Shown: positions 27,962 through 37,400, counted from the stretch's first letter. The stretch: 64,000 bases of DNA from Rhodomicrobium sp. (GCA_021604665.1 BQJK01000001.1:892419-956418); one strand, 5' to 3'. Notes: a model not told the origin generated them from the sequence alone. Numbers and translations: made by a program.

Positions 27962-29578
27962 CTAAGAAATAGAAGGCGCTTCAGCACCATCACGCATCAA
28001 CTTGTAATTGATAGAATCTATCAGCGCTTCAAAACTCGCATCTACAATATTAGTAGAGACCCCAATCGTATACCAGCGCCCGCCTTTACCATCCCGGCTT
28101 TCAATCAGCACCCGCGTCACCGCATCAGTACCGCCAGTTAATATGCGCACCTTATAATCAACCAGCTCAAGATCTTCTATATAAGCCTGATAGCGCCCAA
28201 GATCTTTGCGCAGCGCCCGGTCAAGCGCATGAACAGGACCATTCCCCTCACCCACATGCGCTATGGTCTCTCCATCAACCGTCACCTTTGTGGTGGCTTC
28301 AGAAACAGTTGTTAACTCACCTGCTGCATTATAGCGGCGCTCAACCATCACCCGAAAACGATCAACCACAAAATAGCGCGGTACATCCCCAAGGATCCGG
28401 CGCGCCAATAATTCAAATGAGGCATCCGCCCCTTCATAGCTATAACCCAGCGCAGAGCGGCGCTTCACTTCAAACAGCAATTCATCAACCCGGTCATCAT
28501 TCGCCGGCAAGTTAATATTGAGCCGTTTCAACTCCGCCAGAATATTCGATTTACCGGCCTGATTAGAGACCAGAAGCTTCCGCTCATTCCCAACCGCCTC
28601 TGGAGCCACATGCTCATAAGTCGCCGGGTCCTTCTGCACTGCGGAAACATGAATGCCGCCTTTATGGGCAAAAGCAGAGCTACCCACATAAGGCTGCGAA
28701 GGCAAAGGCGCGCGGTTTAAAACCTCATCCAATAACCTTGAGAGATGCGTAATCCCCTGCAAGCGCAGCGGCGTAATGCCGGTATCAAACGCATCAGCAA
28801 AATCTGATTTCAAAAGCAATGTAGGGATGATCGAGGTGAGATTAGCATTGCCGCAGCGCTCCCCCAGACCATTGATAGTGCCCTGCACTTGCCGCACCCC
28901 GGCACGGATAGCCATGAGAGAATTTGCAACAGCATTGCCAGTATCATTATGAGCATGGATCCCAAGCGAAACGCCAGGCACAACCTTGGCAGTCTCCGCG
29001 ACAATTTCAAAAACCTCATGTGGCAATGCCCCACCATTCGTGTCGCACAGCACAACCCAGCGCGCCCCCGCCTCATATGCCGCCTTAGCACAGGAAAGCG
29101 CATAGTCTTTATTGGTGCGAAAGCCATCAAAATAATGCTCACAGTCAATCATCGCCTCTCGTCCAGAGGAGACAACCGCCTCAACACTTTCACCTATGGT
29201 CTGTAGATTTTCTTCATTGGTCACACCAAGGGCAACCCGCACATGGTAATCCCATGTTTTCGCAACAAGACAAATCGCATCAGCCTCGGCCGCCAGCAAA
29301 GCCTGAAAGCCGCCATCATTAGACAGCGAGCGCCCAACCCGCCGCGTCATACCGAAGGCAGTAAGCCGGGCATCCTTAAAGCTGTGCTTTTCCTGAAAGA
29401 ATTCACTATCAGTCGGGTTCGCGCCCGGATAACCACCTTCAATATAATCAATACCAAGCTCATCGAGCGCGCCAGCCAGCAACAGCTTGTCATCGATAGA
29501 GAAATCAACCCCTTGTGTCTGCGCCCCATCACGCAAGGTGGTATCATATAAATAGAGCCGTTCTTTTTCACCGGTCAT
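27962..29578 (-). CDS. cimA: Citramalate synthase
   Basis: A 538-residue enzyme of the 2-isopropylmalate synthase superfamily that condenses pyruvate and acetyl-CoA into citramalate, a threonine-independent route to isoleucine. The catalytic-domain start YDTTLRDGAQTQGVDFS, GGYPGANPTD, the metal-ligand IHAHNDTGNAVANSL and NGLGERCGN are clear, and the C-terminal third is the allosteric LeuA-type dimer domain. I used ATG 29578 with GGTGA upstream; a TTG at 29608 would add ten residues. Two 13-bp direct repeats lie 68-101 bp upstream. Confidence 0.93.
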   Translation of the reverse strand: MTGEKERLYLYDTTLRDGAQTQGVDFSIDDKLLLAGALDELGIDYIEGGYPGANPTDSEFFQEKHSFKDARLTAFGMTRRVGRSLSNDGGFQALLAAEADAICLVAKTWDYHVRVALGVTNEENLQTIGESVEAVVSSGREAMIDCEHYFDGFRTNKDYALSCAKAAYEAGARWVVLCDTNGGALPHEVFEIVAETAKVVPGVSLGIHAHNDTGNAVANSLMAIRAGVRQVQGTINGLGERCGNANLTSIIPTLLLKSDFADAFDTGITPLRLQGITHLSRLLDEVLNRAPLPSQPYVGSSAFAHKGGIHVSAVQKDPATYEHVAPEAVGNERKLLVSNQAGKSNILAELKRLNINLPANDDRVDELLFEVKRRSALGYSYEGADASFELLARRILGDVPRYFVVDRFRVMVERRYNAAGELTTVSEATTKVTVDGETIAHVGEGNGPVHALDRALRKDLGRYQAYIEDLELVDYKVRILTGGTDAVTRVLIESRDGKGGRWYTIGVSTNIVDASFEALIDSINYKLMRDGAEAPSIS

Positions 29579-29930
29579 ACGGTCATCACCCACACTTAAA
29601 TCCCTCAATCGCTCACCTCTATAGCATGAGCTCTACTCAAACTTATCTGCGCTATCCACCTACATGTCTGCGCTATCCATAAGTCTCACCCTAAAGTTTT
29701 GCAACCCTCAGCAGCTACAGAAATAGTCAGAACAGCACGAATTAAGGGCATGTAGAGTAAGCGGCGCTTACTAGACCGGTGCTAATAGCCCGCTGGCTAC
29801 CTCACTCTTACTGACATTTTTGCAGAATAATTAAAATGTGCTGATATATTTTAACCGCCTAAAAACAGGTTATCTCTACAAAGATAATATCACCCCCCGC
29901 ATAGTTCACTAAAGTTTAGAGTATCAGCCA
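29579..29930. other. Intergenic region upstream of cimA, 352 bp
   Basis: No gene seen. The perfect 13-mer TCTGCGCTATCCA occurs at 29646-29658 and 29667-29679, exactly 21 bp apart, and the pair is bracketed by the inverted ACTTAT (29641-29646) and ATAAGT (29679-29684). The region must hold the divergent promoters of cimA and the small secreted protein gene. Confidence 0.6.
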
Positions 29931-30281
29931 ATGCACAGCCCGTTAAAAATCGTCACCACAGCTCTCGCCATACTCAGCTTCATCTATGCAAGCAGCATAA
30001 CCATAAGCCAGGCTCATGCCGCCTGTACTGACAAAATATCCGGTAAAGAGATAGCCGCCATCCTGCTCGCGCGGGCCGCAAGCCGCCATTGCATGGGCTT
30101 CCCTCTCAGCACAAAGCAATTAGATAGCAAACTTGAAGAAATGAAATGCAATCCACGGGCAAAACGCGCGATTGAAGATATTGGCTTGCGCTTCACACAG
30201 CAGTTTGAAACCATTTTCAAGCGGCCCGGCAATGAAGCCATGTGCACACAAGCAAGCAGCTACAAACTTTCCTCTAAATAG
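29931..30281 (+). CDS. Small secreted cysteine-containing protein, function unknown
   Basis: A 116-residue protein with a clear Sec signal peptide (hydrophobic core IVTTALAILSFIYASSITI, ending AHA, cleavage near residue 31). The mature part is about 85 residues with four cysteines (about 32, 54, 73 and 107), enough for two disulfides, and is otherwise helical and basic. I do not recognise a family. Codon use resembles the neighbours and the signal peptide supports a real gene, though no strong ribosome site is visible. Short tandem repeats flank it on both sides. Confidence 0.65.
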   Translation: MHSPLKIVTTALAILSFIYASSITISQAHAACTDKISGKEIAAILLARAASRHCMGFPLSTKQLDSKLEEMKCNPRAKRAIEDIGLRFTQQFETIFKRPGNEAMCTQASSYKLSSK

Positions 30282-30283
30282 CG

Positions 30284-30323
30284 CCCCGCTCTGCGCTTAA
30301 ATACCCCGCTCTACACTTTAATA
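30284..30323. repeat. Two adjacent 20-bp tandem repeats
   Basis: CCCCGCTCTGCGCTTAAATA (30284-30303) is followed directly by CCCCGCTCTACACTTTAATA (30304-30323), 17 of 20 identical. They begin 2 bp after the stop of the small secreted protein gene, in the gap before the convergent cysS. Confidence 0.7.
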
Positions 30324-30461
30324 GAAGACTGGTTCAGCAGTGCCAGATGAAGCGCCGCCATGAATTAAAGATCTAAAGCCAGGTTTAACCTCACTCATGA
30401 GCCTATGGCTCACCCATAAACTTCTAACGCGGCAGAAATCTTCTGGTAGGTCAGCTGCCGC

Positions 30462-31805
30462 TCACCCCTGAACATCCCAGCTAGTCCCCTCAGGACCATC
30501 TTTCAAAACTATGCCTTTTTCCAATAGCTCATCGCGGATCCGGTCCGCCTCGGCCCAGTCTTTATCCTCCCGCGCCTGAAGCCGCGCGGCAATAGCCGCT
30601 TCAATCTCTGCGTCCGAAACCCCAGCCTCAACCCGGGTCAGCTCAGCCCAGTCAGCACCGCTTTTCGTCAATAACCCCAAAAGGCCAGCCGCCGCTTTTA
30701 AATGAGCGGGCTGGCTTTTCAATTGGTGCAGCTCTGCAATCGCTTTCGGCGTATTCAAATCATCCCGCAATGCCGCAAACACAGCATCATGCGGTTGGGC
30801 ATCTTCTGATGGCAAAGCCTCCTCACCAATAGCCTCATACCATGAGGTCAATGTTTTTTGCGCTTCACTTAAGGACTTCACCGTCCAGTTTATAGGTTGG
30901 CGATAATGGGTCATTAGCATCGCCAGTCTGGCTGTCTCTCCGGGCCAATCTTTAAGCACCTCATTGACGGTGATAAAGTTGCCAAGACTTTTGGACATCT
31001 TCTCACCCTCAACCTGCAAATAGCCATTATGCATCCAATAGCGCGCCATCTCATGGCTGCCATGGGCACAGCGGCTTTGAGCAATCTCATTTTCATGATG
31101 CGGAAACACAAGGTCAATGCCGCCGCCATGGATATCAAACACCTCACCAAGATGCGCTTTCGCCATGGCCGAGCATTCAATATGCCATCCAGGGCGCCCC
31201 CGCCCCAGCGCGCTCTCAAAGCCCTGCTCCCCTTCAGGGGCAGGCTTCCAAAGCACAAAATCCATTGGATCTTTTTTATAAGGTGCCACTTCAACCCGGG
31301 CACCAGCCTGCATCTCCTCAACAGAACGGTTTGAGAGATGTCCATACTCCGCCATTGAGGGCACATCAAAAAGCACATGCCCCTCAGCTTTATAAGCGTG
31401 GCCACGCTCAATCAAAACCTGAATAAGCGCCACCATCTCTTCTATATGCTCGGTCGCTCTAGGTTGCACTGTCGGCGGCAGGCAGCCAAGCGCCGTTACA
31501 TCCGCCTGAAACTGTGCATTGGTCGTCTCTGTTAGCGTGCGGATATCAACACCGGCTTCAGCGGCCCGCGCAATGATCTTATCATCCACATCCGTAATAT
31601 TACGAACATAGGTCACATGCGCCGCCCCATAAACCTGGCGCAACAAACGGAATAACACATCAAACACAATCACCGGCCGGGCATTGCCAATATGGGCATA
31701 ATCATAAACCGTCGGCCCGCACACATACATCCGCACTGAAGCCGGGTCCAATGGCTCAAACACATCCTTTTTGCGGCTTAATGTATTGTAAAGTGTGATT
31801 GTCAT
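30462..31805 (-). CDS. cysS: Cysteine--tRNA ligase
   Basis: A 447-residue class I aminoacyl-tRNA synthetase. Present are [19 protein letters not shown] with the first zinc Cys and the HIGH-type motif, WHIECSAMA with the second zinc Cys, the [17 protein letters not shown] motif, and KMSKSLGNF as KMSKS. The C-terminal domain ends normally (EGTSWDVQG). The ATG at 31805 has GAGGG 8 bases upstream. It is preceded by 144 bp without a gene and probably has its own promoter. Confidence 0.96.
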   Translation of the reverse strand: MTITLYNTLSRKKDVFEPLDPASVRMYVCGPTVYDYAHIGNARPVIVFDVLFRLLRQVYGAAHVTYVRNITDVDDKIIARAAEAGVDIRTLTETTNAQFQADVTALGCLPPTVQPRATEHIEEMVALIQVLIERGHAYKAEGHVLFDVPSMAEYGHLSNRSVEEMQAGARVEVAPYKKDPMDFVLWKPAPEGEQGFESALGRGRPGWHIECSAMAKAHLGEVFDIHGGGIDLVFPHHENEIAQSRCAHGSHEMARYWMHNGYLQVEGEKMSKSLGNFITVNEVLKDWPGETARLAMLMTHYRQPINWTVKSLSEAQKTLTSWYEAIGEEALPSEDAQPHDAVFAALRDDLNTPKAIAELHQLKSQPAHLKAAAGLLGLLTKSGADWAELTRVEAGVSDAEIEAAIAARLQAREDKDWAEADRIRDELLEKGIVLKDGPEGTSWDVQG

Positions 31806-31949
31806 TGGAGAAGCCCTCAATTATGGCAGCGATCAGATCGGTATGATTATATAGAAGCTCGCCCGGTTATGCCTGAGCCACTCAGTTGCCGTCAAGGCAG
31901 CATTCTGGCAACTATATAAATCTGGCAACTCTATTAATTAGCTACATGA

Positions 31950-32633
31950 TTAAAGAGACGGGTACTCAACCCCGCGCTTGATCCAATAGAGAGACGGCGC
32001 AACCGCCTCAACCCTCGGAGCAGCCCCCTTCGGAAATCGCACCCACCCCGGCGCAGAAAGAGCGGCACCATCAACAGATAACTCACCAGATATCAGCAAT
32101 ATCTCAGCGCCCTGAAGAAAAGTCTCAGTGTATCCAGCTTTGGCTTCAAGCCGCTCAATGCCCACCAGCTCAGCCCACCCCTCAGCCTTAAAAAGAACTT
32201 TACGCAAAAGTCCTGCACAACCCTCAACAGGCTCAAACTCCAACTTGCTGCTATCCACCGAGATCGCAGGTTCTCCAGCCGCTTTCATCTGGCAAAGCTT
32301 CACAAAAATCTCACAGCCCTGGTCACTATGGGGCTTATGGCGCGAGCCCGGTGGGTTGCGCACATAATAGCCCTCACCATAATCACCACTTTCATCAGAA
32401 AACACACCAGAGAGCACAAAATACTCCTCTCCGCCGCCATGGCTATGAGCGCTAAATGAATAGCCGGGGTTAAACCTGACAATGCTGGTCGCGCGCGCCA
32501 CCTCACCCCCCACCCGGTCAAGCATCTTCCGCTCAACACCAGCCAGAGGTGAAGGATGCCATGGAGCCGTATCAATATTCACCCTAGCGATCTCATCAAA
32601 ATTATCATTCACCCGTTCAGGCGTCTCAGACAT
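31950..32633 (-). CDS. ChrR-like bicupin protein
   Basis: A 227-residue protein with two cupin modules. The first holds the metal-binding pattern FSAHSHGGGEEYFVLSGVF and NPPGSRHKPHS (about residues 59-100), closely like the cupin of the anti-sigma factor ChrR; the second (about 145-215) is more divergent and has lost the His cluster. It lacks the N-terminal zinc anti-sigma domain of true ChrR and no sigma factor gene is adjacent, so it is more likely a small metal-dependent enzyme or sensor. Function is not assignable. Confidence 0.82.
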   Translation of the reverse strand: MSETPERVNDNFDEIARVNIDTAPWHPSPLAGVERKMLDRVGGEVARATSIVRFNPGYSFSAHSHGGGEEYFVLSGVFSDESGDYGEGYYVRNPPGSRHKPHSDQGCEIFVKLCQMKAAGEPAISVDSSKLEFEPVEGCAGLLRKVLFKAEGWAELVGIERLEAKAGYTETFLQGAEILLISGELSVDGAALSAPGWVRFPKGAAPRVEAVAPSLYWIKRGVEYPSL

Positions 32634-32915
32634 ATGGGGCCCCTATTCTAATTAGTAATTTATTGTATCAGCACCCGGCAATTAGCCGCCTCAGCCATGT
32701 TTAAATGCCTCAAAACGGCCTGATTAACCCACCAGCCACGTTTTTGACTGACCCGGGCTATAGAATCAGTGCTAACTTTTTAATCATAGGTAAGTTTGCG
32801 ACCTTAATTGGTCCCAAATTATAGCCTATAGTCTGCAAACAGCTATCAGTTTGAAAACAACACCCCCCACCTCTTAAAAAATAAAAGAGGACCAGCGCTT
32901 CAACAGGTGCAAGAG

Positions 32916-34037
32916 ATGATAAATTTCAGCAATATATATAAGAGCTATGGGCAACCAAGCCAAAAGCCTTCATCGCCGCGCCGCTTTACAAGTCTCAACA
33001 CATCTCGGCATAGCAGGACCAATATCCAGCTATGTCTAGCCGCAGCTCTATGTCTCATCTTTTCCAGCTTGATGGCACCTCACGCCTCAGCACAACAGGA
33101 AAACTCCCGCCAACAAGCCTTTTGTTTAAACATGGAAGCTAAGCTCGCCAAGCTCATGCATGGCAATGGCACCGCCAGAATAGACCGCAGCAAACTGAAA
33201 AGTGAAATTCGCAAGATCGAACAGATCTATCACCGCTTAAATAGTGATGCGGAGCGGCGTAATTGCTATTCTTATTTTCTATTTTCTAAAGAGCTGCGCC
33301 GCACCCCCCGCTGCGTGCGCATTGATCGCAAAATTAGAGAAGCCAAAAACCAGCTTGCCCGCTTAAATGATCAGCTCCACCGGTCAGCAAATAGCCGCGA
33401 ATATGATAATGAGCGCAAAAACGAGCTTATCAGAGCCCTTGCCCGCAACCGCTGCGGCGTACAATATGAACGTGAAGCTCGCCGCCGCAACAGTTTTGAA
33501 AACTGGTTTGGCGATGGCTTTTTTGGCGGTACTCCGAGAACCCGCGATTACGGTATTGAAGATCAATTTAAATTCGCAACCCACCGCACATTATGCGTCC
33601 GCCTGTGTGATGGCTATTATTTCCCTCTTAGTTTCGCAACCACCACCAACCGCTTCATGCAAGATGCCTCCCTCTGCCAATCTCGCTGCGCAGCCCCAGC
33701 AGAACTTTTTACACACCCCAACCCTGGCGGAGAAGCCGAGCAGATGATCTCTATTAAGGGCGAACCCTATGAGAAGCTGAAAAACGCCTGGCGCTTTAAA
33801 AAAGAATTTGTCAAAGGCTGCTCTTGCAAGTCAGCTGAATATGACCCAGAGCTAATAGCTGCAAATGCCGCAAAAACAGACCAGCCCGCAACGCCGGAAA
33901 AAGACAGCAGTGAAGGCGAGAAAAAACCGGACACAGCAGAGGGCGAGGAAATTAAAAAATCCGGGTTAGATAGCCCCGATGCAACCAAGCAACTAGCAAG
34001 TGAAAAGACCACTAAAACCAAAACCCCAGCCAATTAA
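32916..34037 (+). CDS. Exported DUF2865 family protein
   Basis: A 373-residue protein typical of Hyphomicrobiales. A long basic N-terminus precedes a signal-like hydrophobic segment (LCLAAALCLIFSSLMA) ending at SAQ near residue 60. A coiled-coil-like basic region follows, then the DUF2865 core TLCVRLCDGYYFPLSFATTT, the CQSRCAAPAELF motif and paired cysteines. The C-terminal 60 residues are acidic, Lys/Glu/Thr-rich and probably disordered. Function is unknown; the pattern suggests a disulfide-bonded periplasmic or surface protein. The ATG at 32916 has AGG 8 bases upstream; a GTG at 32907 is an alternative. Confidence 0.87.
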   Translation: MINFSNIYKSYGQPSQKPSSPRRFTSLNTSRHSRTNIQLCLAAALCLIFSSLMAPHASAQQENSRQQAFCLNMEAKLAKLMHGNGTARIDRSKLKSEIRKIEQIYHRLNSDAERRNCYSYFLFSKELRRTPRCVRIDRKIREAKNQLARLNDQLHRSANSREYDNERKNELIRALARNRCGVQYEREARRRNSFENWFGDGFFGGTPRTRDYGIEDQFKFATHRTLCVRLCDGYYFPLSFATTTNRFMQDASLCQSRCAAPAELFTHPNPGGEAEQMISIKGEPYEKLKNAWRFKKEFVKGCSCKSAEYDPELIAANAAKTDQPATPEKDSSEGEKKPDTAEGEEIKKSGLDSPDATKQLASEKTTKTKTPAN

Positions 34038-34221
34038 GACAGTTTAAGTCCAAAAAAAGGCAAGGGAATTCCCACCAAAATAGCGGCAAGACACTGATAA
34101 TATTGGGCTTTACAAGTTAACCACAGCCTATCATTAATCTGTGGAAAGCCATATCTGGTCAATCATTTGTCGCAACCCCTACCTACCCTGAAGGCTGTTC
34201 TTGAGTAAAGGAGGGCCTTAA

Positions 34222-34815
34222 ATGTTTGAAGTTAGTAAACGCCCCATCGGCTTGGATGATCTGGCTGATGTTCGATATTTGCATAGCAGCGCATTCCGTA
34301 TGTGCGGCGCAGCACACCACACAGAGGATGAGATAGATGCCTATCTCTCCCGCATCAATTCCAACGACTATATCCACGAATGCCTGAATTGCAGCCTCTA
34401 TGGCTTGTGGCATGGCGACATGTTAATCGGCACCGCAGGTTGGTGCCCGTCTAATGACAATCGCAATACCGCACGGCTACGTAAAATCTATATCCATAAT
34501 TTCTATGTTGGCTTGGGCCTCGGCCGCCAACTGGTAAAGGATACAGAAGAGCGTGCCGCTAATGGTGGGTTTGAAGCCTTTAGCATACGCGCTGGCACTC
34601 ATGCGGCACCATTCTTCCGTCACCTCGGCTATCAAGTCACCTCATACGGTGCCTTAAACACACCGAAGGGGCCTGATTTACCTGTCACCTATATGCGCAA
34701 AACAGCAATGAGCACGGGTAAAACTCTCGGCCATACATTTAACCTGGCACGTGCAGGCCGCCCCTGGGGTGATCAACATAGAGATGATTACGGCATAACA
34801 ACACAGACGCATTAA
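34222..34815 (+). CDS. GNAT family N-acetyltransferase
   Basis: A 197-residue acetyltransferase. The acetyl-CoA loop is RKIYIHNFYVGLGLGRQL, followed by the helix LVKDTEERAANGG and the final strand pattern APFFRHLGYQVTSYG. The extended C-terminus (about residues 158-197) goes beyond the GNAT core. Substrate cannot be predicted. An excellent AGGAGGG site lies 6 bases before the ATG, so it is well translated. It stands alone between DUF2865 and a 0.67-kb gap. Confidence 0.88.
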   Translation: MFEVSKRPIGLDDLADVRYLHSSAFRMCGAAHHTEDEIDAYLSRINSNDYIHECLNCSLYGLWHGDMLIGTAGWCPSNDNRNTARLRKIYIHNFYVGLGLGRQLVKDTEERAANGGFEAFSIRAGTHAAPFFRHLGYQVTSYGALNTPKGPDLPVTYMRKTAMSTGKTLGHTFNLARAGRPWGDQHRDDYGITTQTH

Positions 34816-35489
34816 TCAGCGTCTGTCACATGGCATCACCAATATGGATCAACTGCGTTGCTGAGCATTTAGCGGCGCGGTTTATCCATGTTGGTGTATG
34901 AAAAATCAATTAGATATCTAATTAGGGGAATTTACGTTCTAACCCAGGACATATAAGTCTTTGTATTAACTGCAAATACCACTGATATTGCCTAGCTCAC
35001 CTCTCCAGCTCGCGCCCCTCAGCCCGTTATAGAAAAACACCCCCCACGCATAATTTACTTAGAATATCCTCATACTTACTTAATAAGTACTTGCACAAAC
35101 GAATTGCACGCAACCAATTAACTTGTTAACCGAAAATAACGCGCATAATGCATGTTATTGCGCATTTTTGCATAATGTAGATGATCGTCTTAATCGCAGA
35201 AAACCAGATGATACCCCTATAAATTGTATAGACCATCGCCTACCAAACCTGCATCGCGGTACTTTTTTACCTTTTTTGAATATTTTTATAAAATTTATTA
35301 TTCAGCAATATCAGCTGCTTGACAGTAAATTTTAAGATATAGAAATAATACATGGATTAACAAAGATGATTTTTAATAAAATAGTTACCTGAATGGTTAG
35401 AACATAGTTAACACAGCTTACAAGGCATAAAAAACCACAGTAATGGTCACTACAGATGATATTTAGTAATCTATTGAGGAATGCGTAAA
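34816..35489. other. AT-rich 0.67-kb gap upstream of the adhesin gene
   Basis: No supported gene. A perfect 16-bp palindrome AATTAGATATCTAATT lies at 34908-34923. From about 35040 to 35480 the sequence is conspicuously AT-rich compared with all its neighbours, with runs of T and A, and probably contains the promoter and a long leader for the adhesin gene. A 70-codon frame at 35123-35335 has no ribosome site. Confidence 0.6.
34908..34923. promoter_or_regulatory. Perfect 16-bp palindrome
   Basis: AATTAGATATCTAATT is fully self-complementary with no spacer. It sits 93 bp after the GNAT gene and 567 bp before the adhesin gene. Its form fits a dimeric repressor site, but no regulator can be named. 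Confidence 0.4.
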
Positions 35490-36770
35490 ATGAGCACTTC
35501 CATAGGCGCTTATATAGTCGGGTTAGGTTCTCCGTCCAGCACGACTAAACCGGCCAAAGCCACCAATTATGTATACCATTTTGTATTTTGCCTAATCGCA
35601 TCAACAACATTCAGTTTAACCAAACCAACCATCGCCTATGCTGGCGACGTTAACTGCTCCCTTGTGATCCTGGGCTGCGAAACAGATGGCCAGGATGATA
35701 TTGTTGATGATTCAATCGACAGCGCTGATATACAAGATGGCACCATCACCTCTGATGATCTGGCAGCGGATGTAATTACAACAGATGAGCTCGCAGATAA
35801 CGCGGTCGATACAGCCGCCATACAGGATGACGCTGTCACAGCCGCCAAACTCAACGCTGACACAGCTGGTGATGGCCTCTCACAAGATGGCGCAGGAGCC
35901 CTTCAGGTGAATAGCGGTAATGGCATCGAAGTGACCGGAGACGCTGTAGCAGTTGATCTTGGCGACGCTTCCACAGCGGGAAATACCAATTCTGGCCTTG
36001 AGTTCATAGGCGGCGACCTAACAGTTGATGTCGATGATACCAGCCTTGAAGTTGGTGTTAATGGCCTGCAAATCAAAGCAGATGGTGTCACCTCAAGCCA
36101 CATTGCTGCAAATGCCATCACGGCAAGTGAGCTGGCTGACAATTCAGTCGATACCAACGCCATCATAGATGGCGCCGTCACCACAGCAAAACTGGCCGAT
36201 GGAGCCGTCACCACAGCCAAAATCGCAGATAATGCCGTAACAACAGCCAAAATCGCCGATGACGCTGTGACAACAGCAAAGATTGCCGATGACGCCGTGA
36301 CAACAGACAAAATTGCAGATGATGCCGTCACCTCAGACAAGCTCGCAGATAATGCCGTTGATACAGACGCCATCCAGGACGGCGCTGTAACCGCTGCCAA
36401 ACTCGCCCCCGGTATTATCGGCGGCACTTCTATTTCAGATAACAGTATCAACACCCAGCATTTAGTGGATGGGGCAGTCACCTTCAATAAACTGGGAACA
36501 GATGTTCAAAACCGCATCACCTCACTTGAAGATAACGTCAACAGCCTCAAAGGCGGTGTCGCTATGGCAATGGCCACCGCAAATGCCCCTGTAATATTAG
36601 AAGGGAACAAGCAATTCTCTCTCAGTGTCGGTATCGGTTTTTACGATGATCAGGCAGCAGGTGCTTTTAAAGGTGCCGTGAGACTAGGTGACCATTCAGT
36701 ACTACAAGGCAGCATGGCCTTGGCAGAAGATAATATCGGCGGCGGCATCGGCATTGGTATTGGCTTCTAA
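35490..36770 (+). CDS. YadA-type trimeric autotransporter adhesin with decapeptide repeats
   Basis: A 426-residue surface protein. An extended signal region (hydrophobic core YHFVFCLIASTTF, ending TIAYA, about residue 49) is followed by a passenger rich in Asp, Ala and Thr. Its centre has eight uninterrupted decapeptides of the form D-x-A-V-T-T-x-K-I/L-A (36168-36407), and related single copies lie earlier. A short coiled-coil (RITSLEDNVNSLKGGVAMAM) leads into an anchor of about 70 residues with alternating beta strands ending in Phe (GGGIGIGIGF), as in the YadA anchor domain. Three chains would form one 12-strand barrel. ATG 35490 has GAGGA 9 bases upstream; ATG 35481 overlaps that site. The AT-rich gap and repeats hint at an accessory gene. 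Confidence 0.82.
   Translation: MSTSIGAYIVGLGSPSSTTKPAKATNYVYHFVFCLIASTTFSLTKPTIAYAGDVNCSLVILGCETDGQDDIVDDSIDSADIQDGTITSDDLAADVITTDELADNAVDTAAIQDDAVTAAKLNADTAGDGLSQDGAGALQVNSGNGIEVTGDAVAVDLGDASTAGNTNSGLEFIGGDLTVDVDDTSLEVGVNGLQIKADGVTSSHIAANAITASELADNSVDTNAIIDGAVTTAKLADGAVTTAKIADNAVTTAKIADDAVTTAKIADDAVTTDKIADDAVTSDKLADNAVDTDAIQDGAVTAAKLAPGIIGGTSISDNSINTQHLVDGAVTFNKLGTDVQNRITSLEDNVNSLKGGVAMAMATANAPVILEGNKQFSLSVGIGFYDDQAAGAFKGAVRLGDHSVLQGSMALAEDNIGGGIGIGIGF
36168..36407 (+). repeat. Eight tandem 30-bp (decapeptide) repeats in the adhesin
   Basis: Exactly 240 bp encode eight 10-residue units: DGAVTTAKLA, DGAVTTAKIA, DNAVTTAKIA, DDAVTTAKIA, DDAVTTDKIA, DDAVTSDKLA, DNAVDTDAIQ and DGAVTAAKLA. The middle units are most alike at DNA level, which suggests recent duplication and possible copy-number variation. 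Confidence 0.9.
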
Positions 36771-36890
36771 CCGCACTGCAGAGAGCGCCTCATTATAAAA
36801 CAGAGCCGGAACCAAACGAACAAAACGGCCCCTTAAAACAGATTAGTACCCGCGTTTAATCAAATTAATTTATTATACTAGGGTGACAAA

Positions 36891-37400
36891 ATGATACGTT
36901 CAAAGCTAATTGCATTCATTTGCATTCTTGTATTGACGATTTTCTTAATGCAACCAACCACAAACAGTGCCGCAGACAACCCTGTGTGGCGCATTGTTTG
37001 CCTCTCTGAAAAAAAACCATGCTATGTCGCCGCGAACATAAAAACCGGCTCAGGCTCTGTCGTTTCAATTTTCACCATTAAAAAGCAAAAAGTGAAATTG
37101 AGAACAATAAACCTCGCCTCACTCCAGGTGCCGCTTGGCTATCATATCCCCTCAGGCATCAAAGTGATTTTCAAAAATAGCAAAATCATTCGGGCTAAAT
37201 TGATAGAATGTAATAGCAAAGGGTGCAGAGCCATCTTCCCCCTTGAAGCAGAGCATTTAGCTGCCATGCATAAAGGTGATGAAGTCAAAATTCTGCTAAC
37301 TGACACCAAGACTCGCAAAAAACTGGTGCTAAAATATTCACTCAAGGGTTTCTCTAAAACCTGGGCAAATTTCGATAAGCCAAGCCGGCATCAACTTTAA
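36891..37400 (+). CDS. Invasion-associated locus B (IalB) family-like periplasmic protein
   Basis: A 169-residue exported protein with a Sec signal peptide (LIAFICILVLTIFLM, about residues 6-20, cleavage near SAA at 28). The mature part shows the IalB pattern: W-x-I-V-C, a second Cys in KPCYVAA, a strand pair VPLGYHIPSGIKV, the Cys pair ECNSKGCRAIFPL, then a Leu-rich turn and VLKYSLKGFSKTW at the end. IalB was first described in Bartonella, where it aids erythrocyte invasion, but homologues occur in free-living alphaproteobacteria, so no virulence role is implied. AGGGTGA lies just before the ATG. Confidence 0.8.
   Translation: MIRSKLIAFICILVLTIFLMQPTTNSAADNPVWRIVCLSEKKPCYVAANIKTGSGSVVSIFTIKKQKVKLRTINLASLQVPLGYHIPSGIKVIFKNSKIIRAKLIECNSKGCRAIFPLEAEHLAAMHKGDEVKILLTDTKTRKKLVLKYSLKGFSKTWANFDKPSRHQL

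Noticed and set aside
31950..32633. ChrR anti-sigma factor
   Set aside because: The cupin part resembles ChrR, but the zinc-binding anti-sigma domain is absent and no sigma factor gene lies nearby.
35123..35335. A 70-codon frame in the AT-rich gap before the adhesin
   Set aside because: It starts at a non-ATG codon, lacks a ribosome site and its composition reflects the AT-rich DNA.
36891..37400. Virulence factor of a pathogen
   Set aside because: IalB-family proteins occur in many free-living alphaproteobacteria; similarity alone does not indicate pathogenicity.
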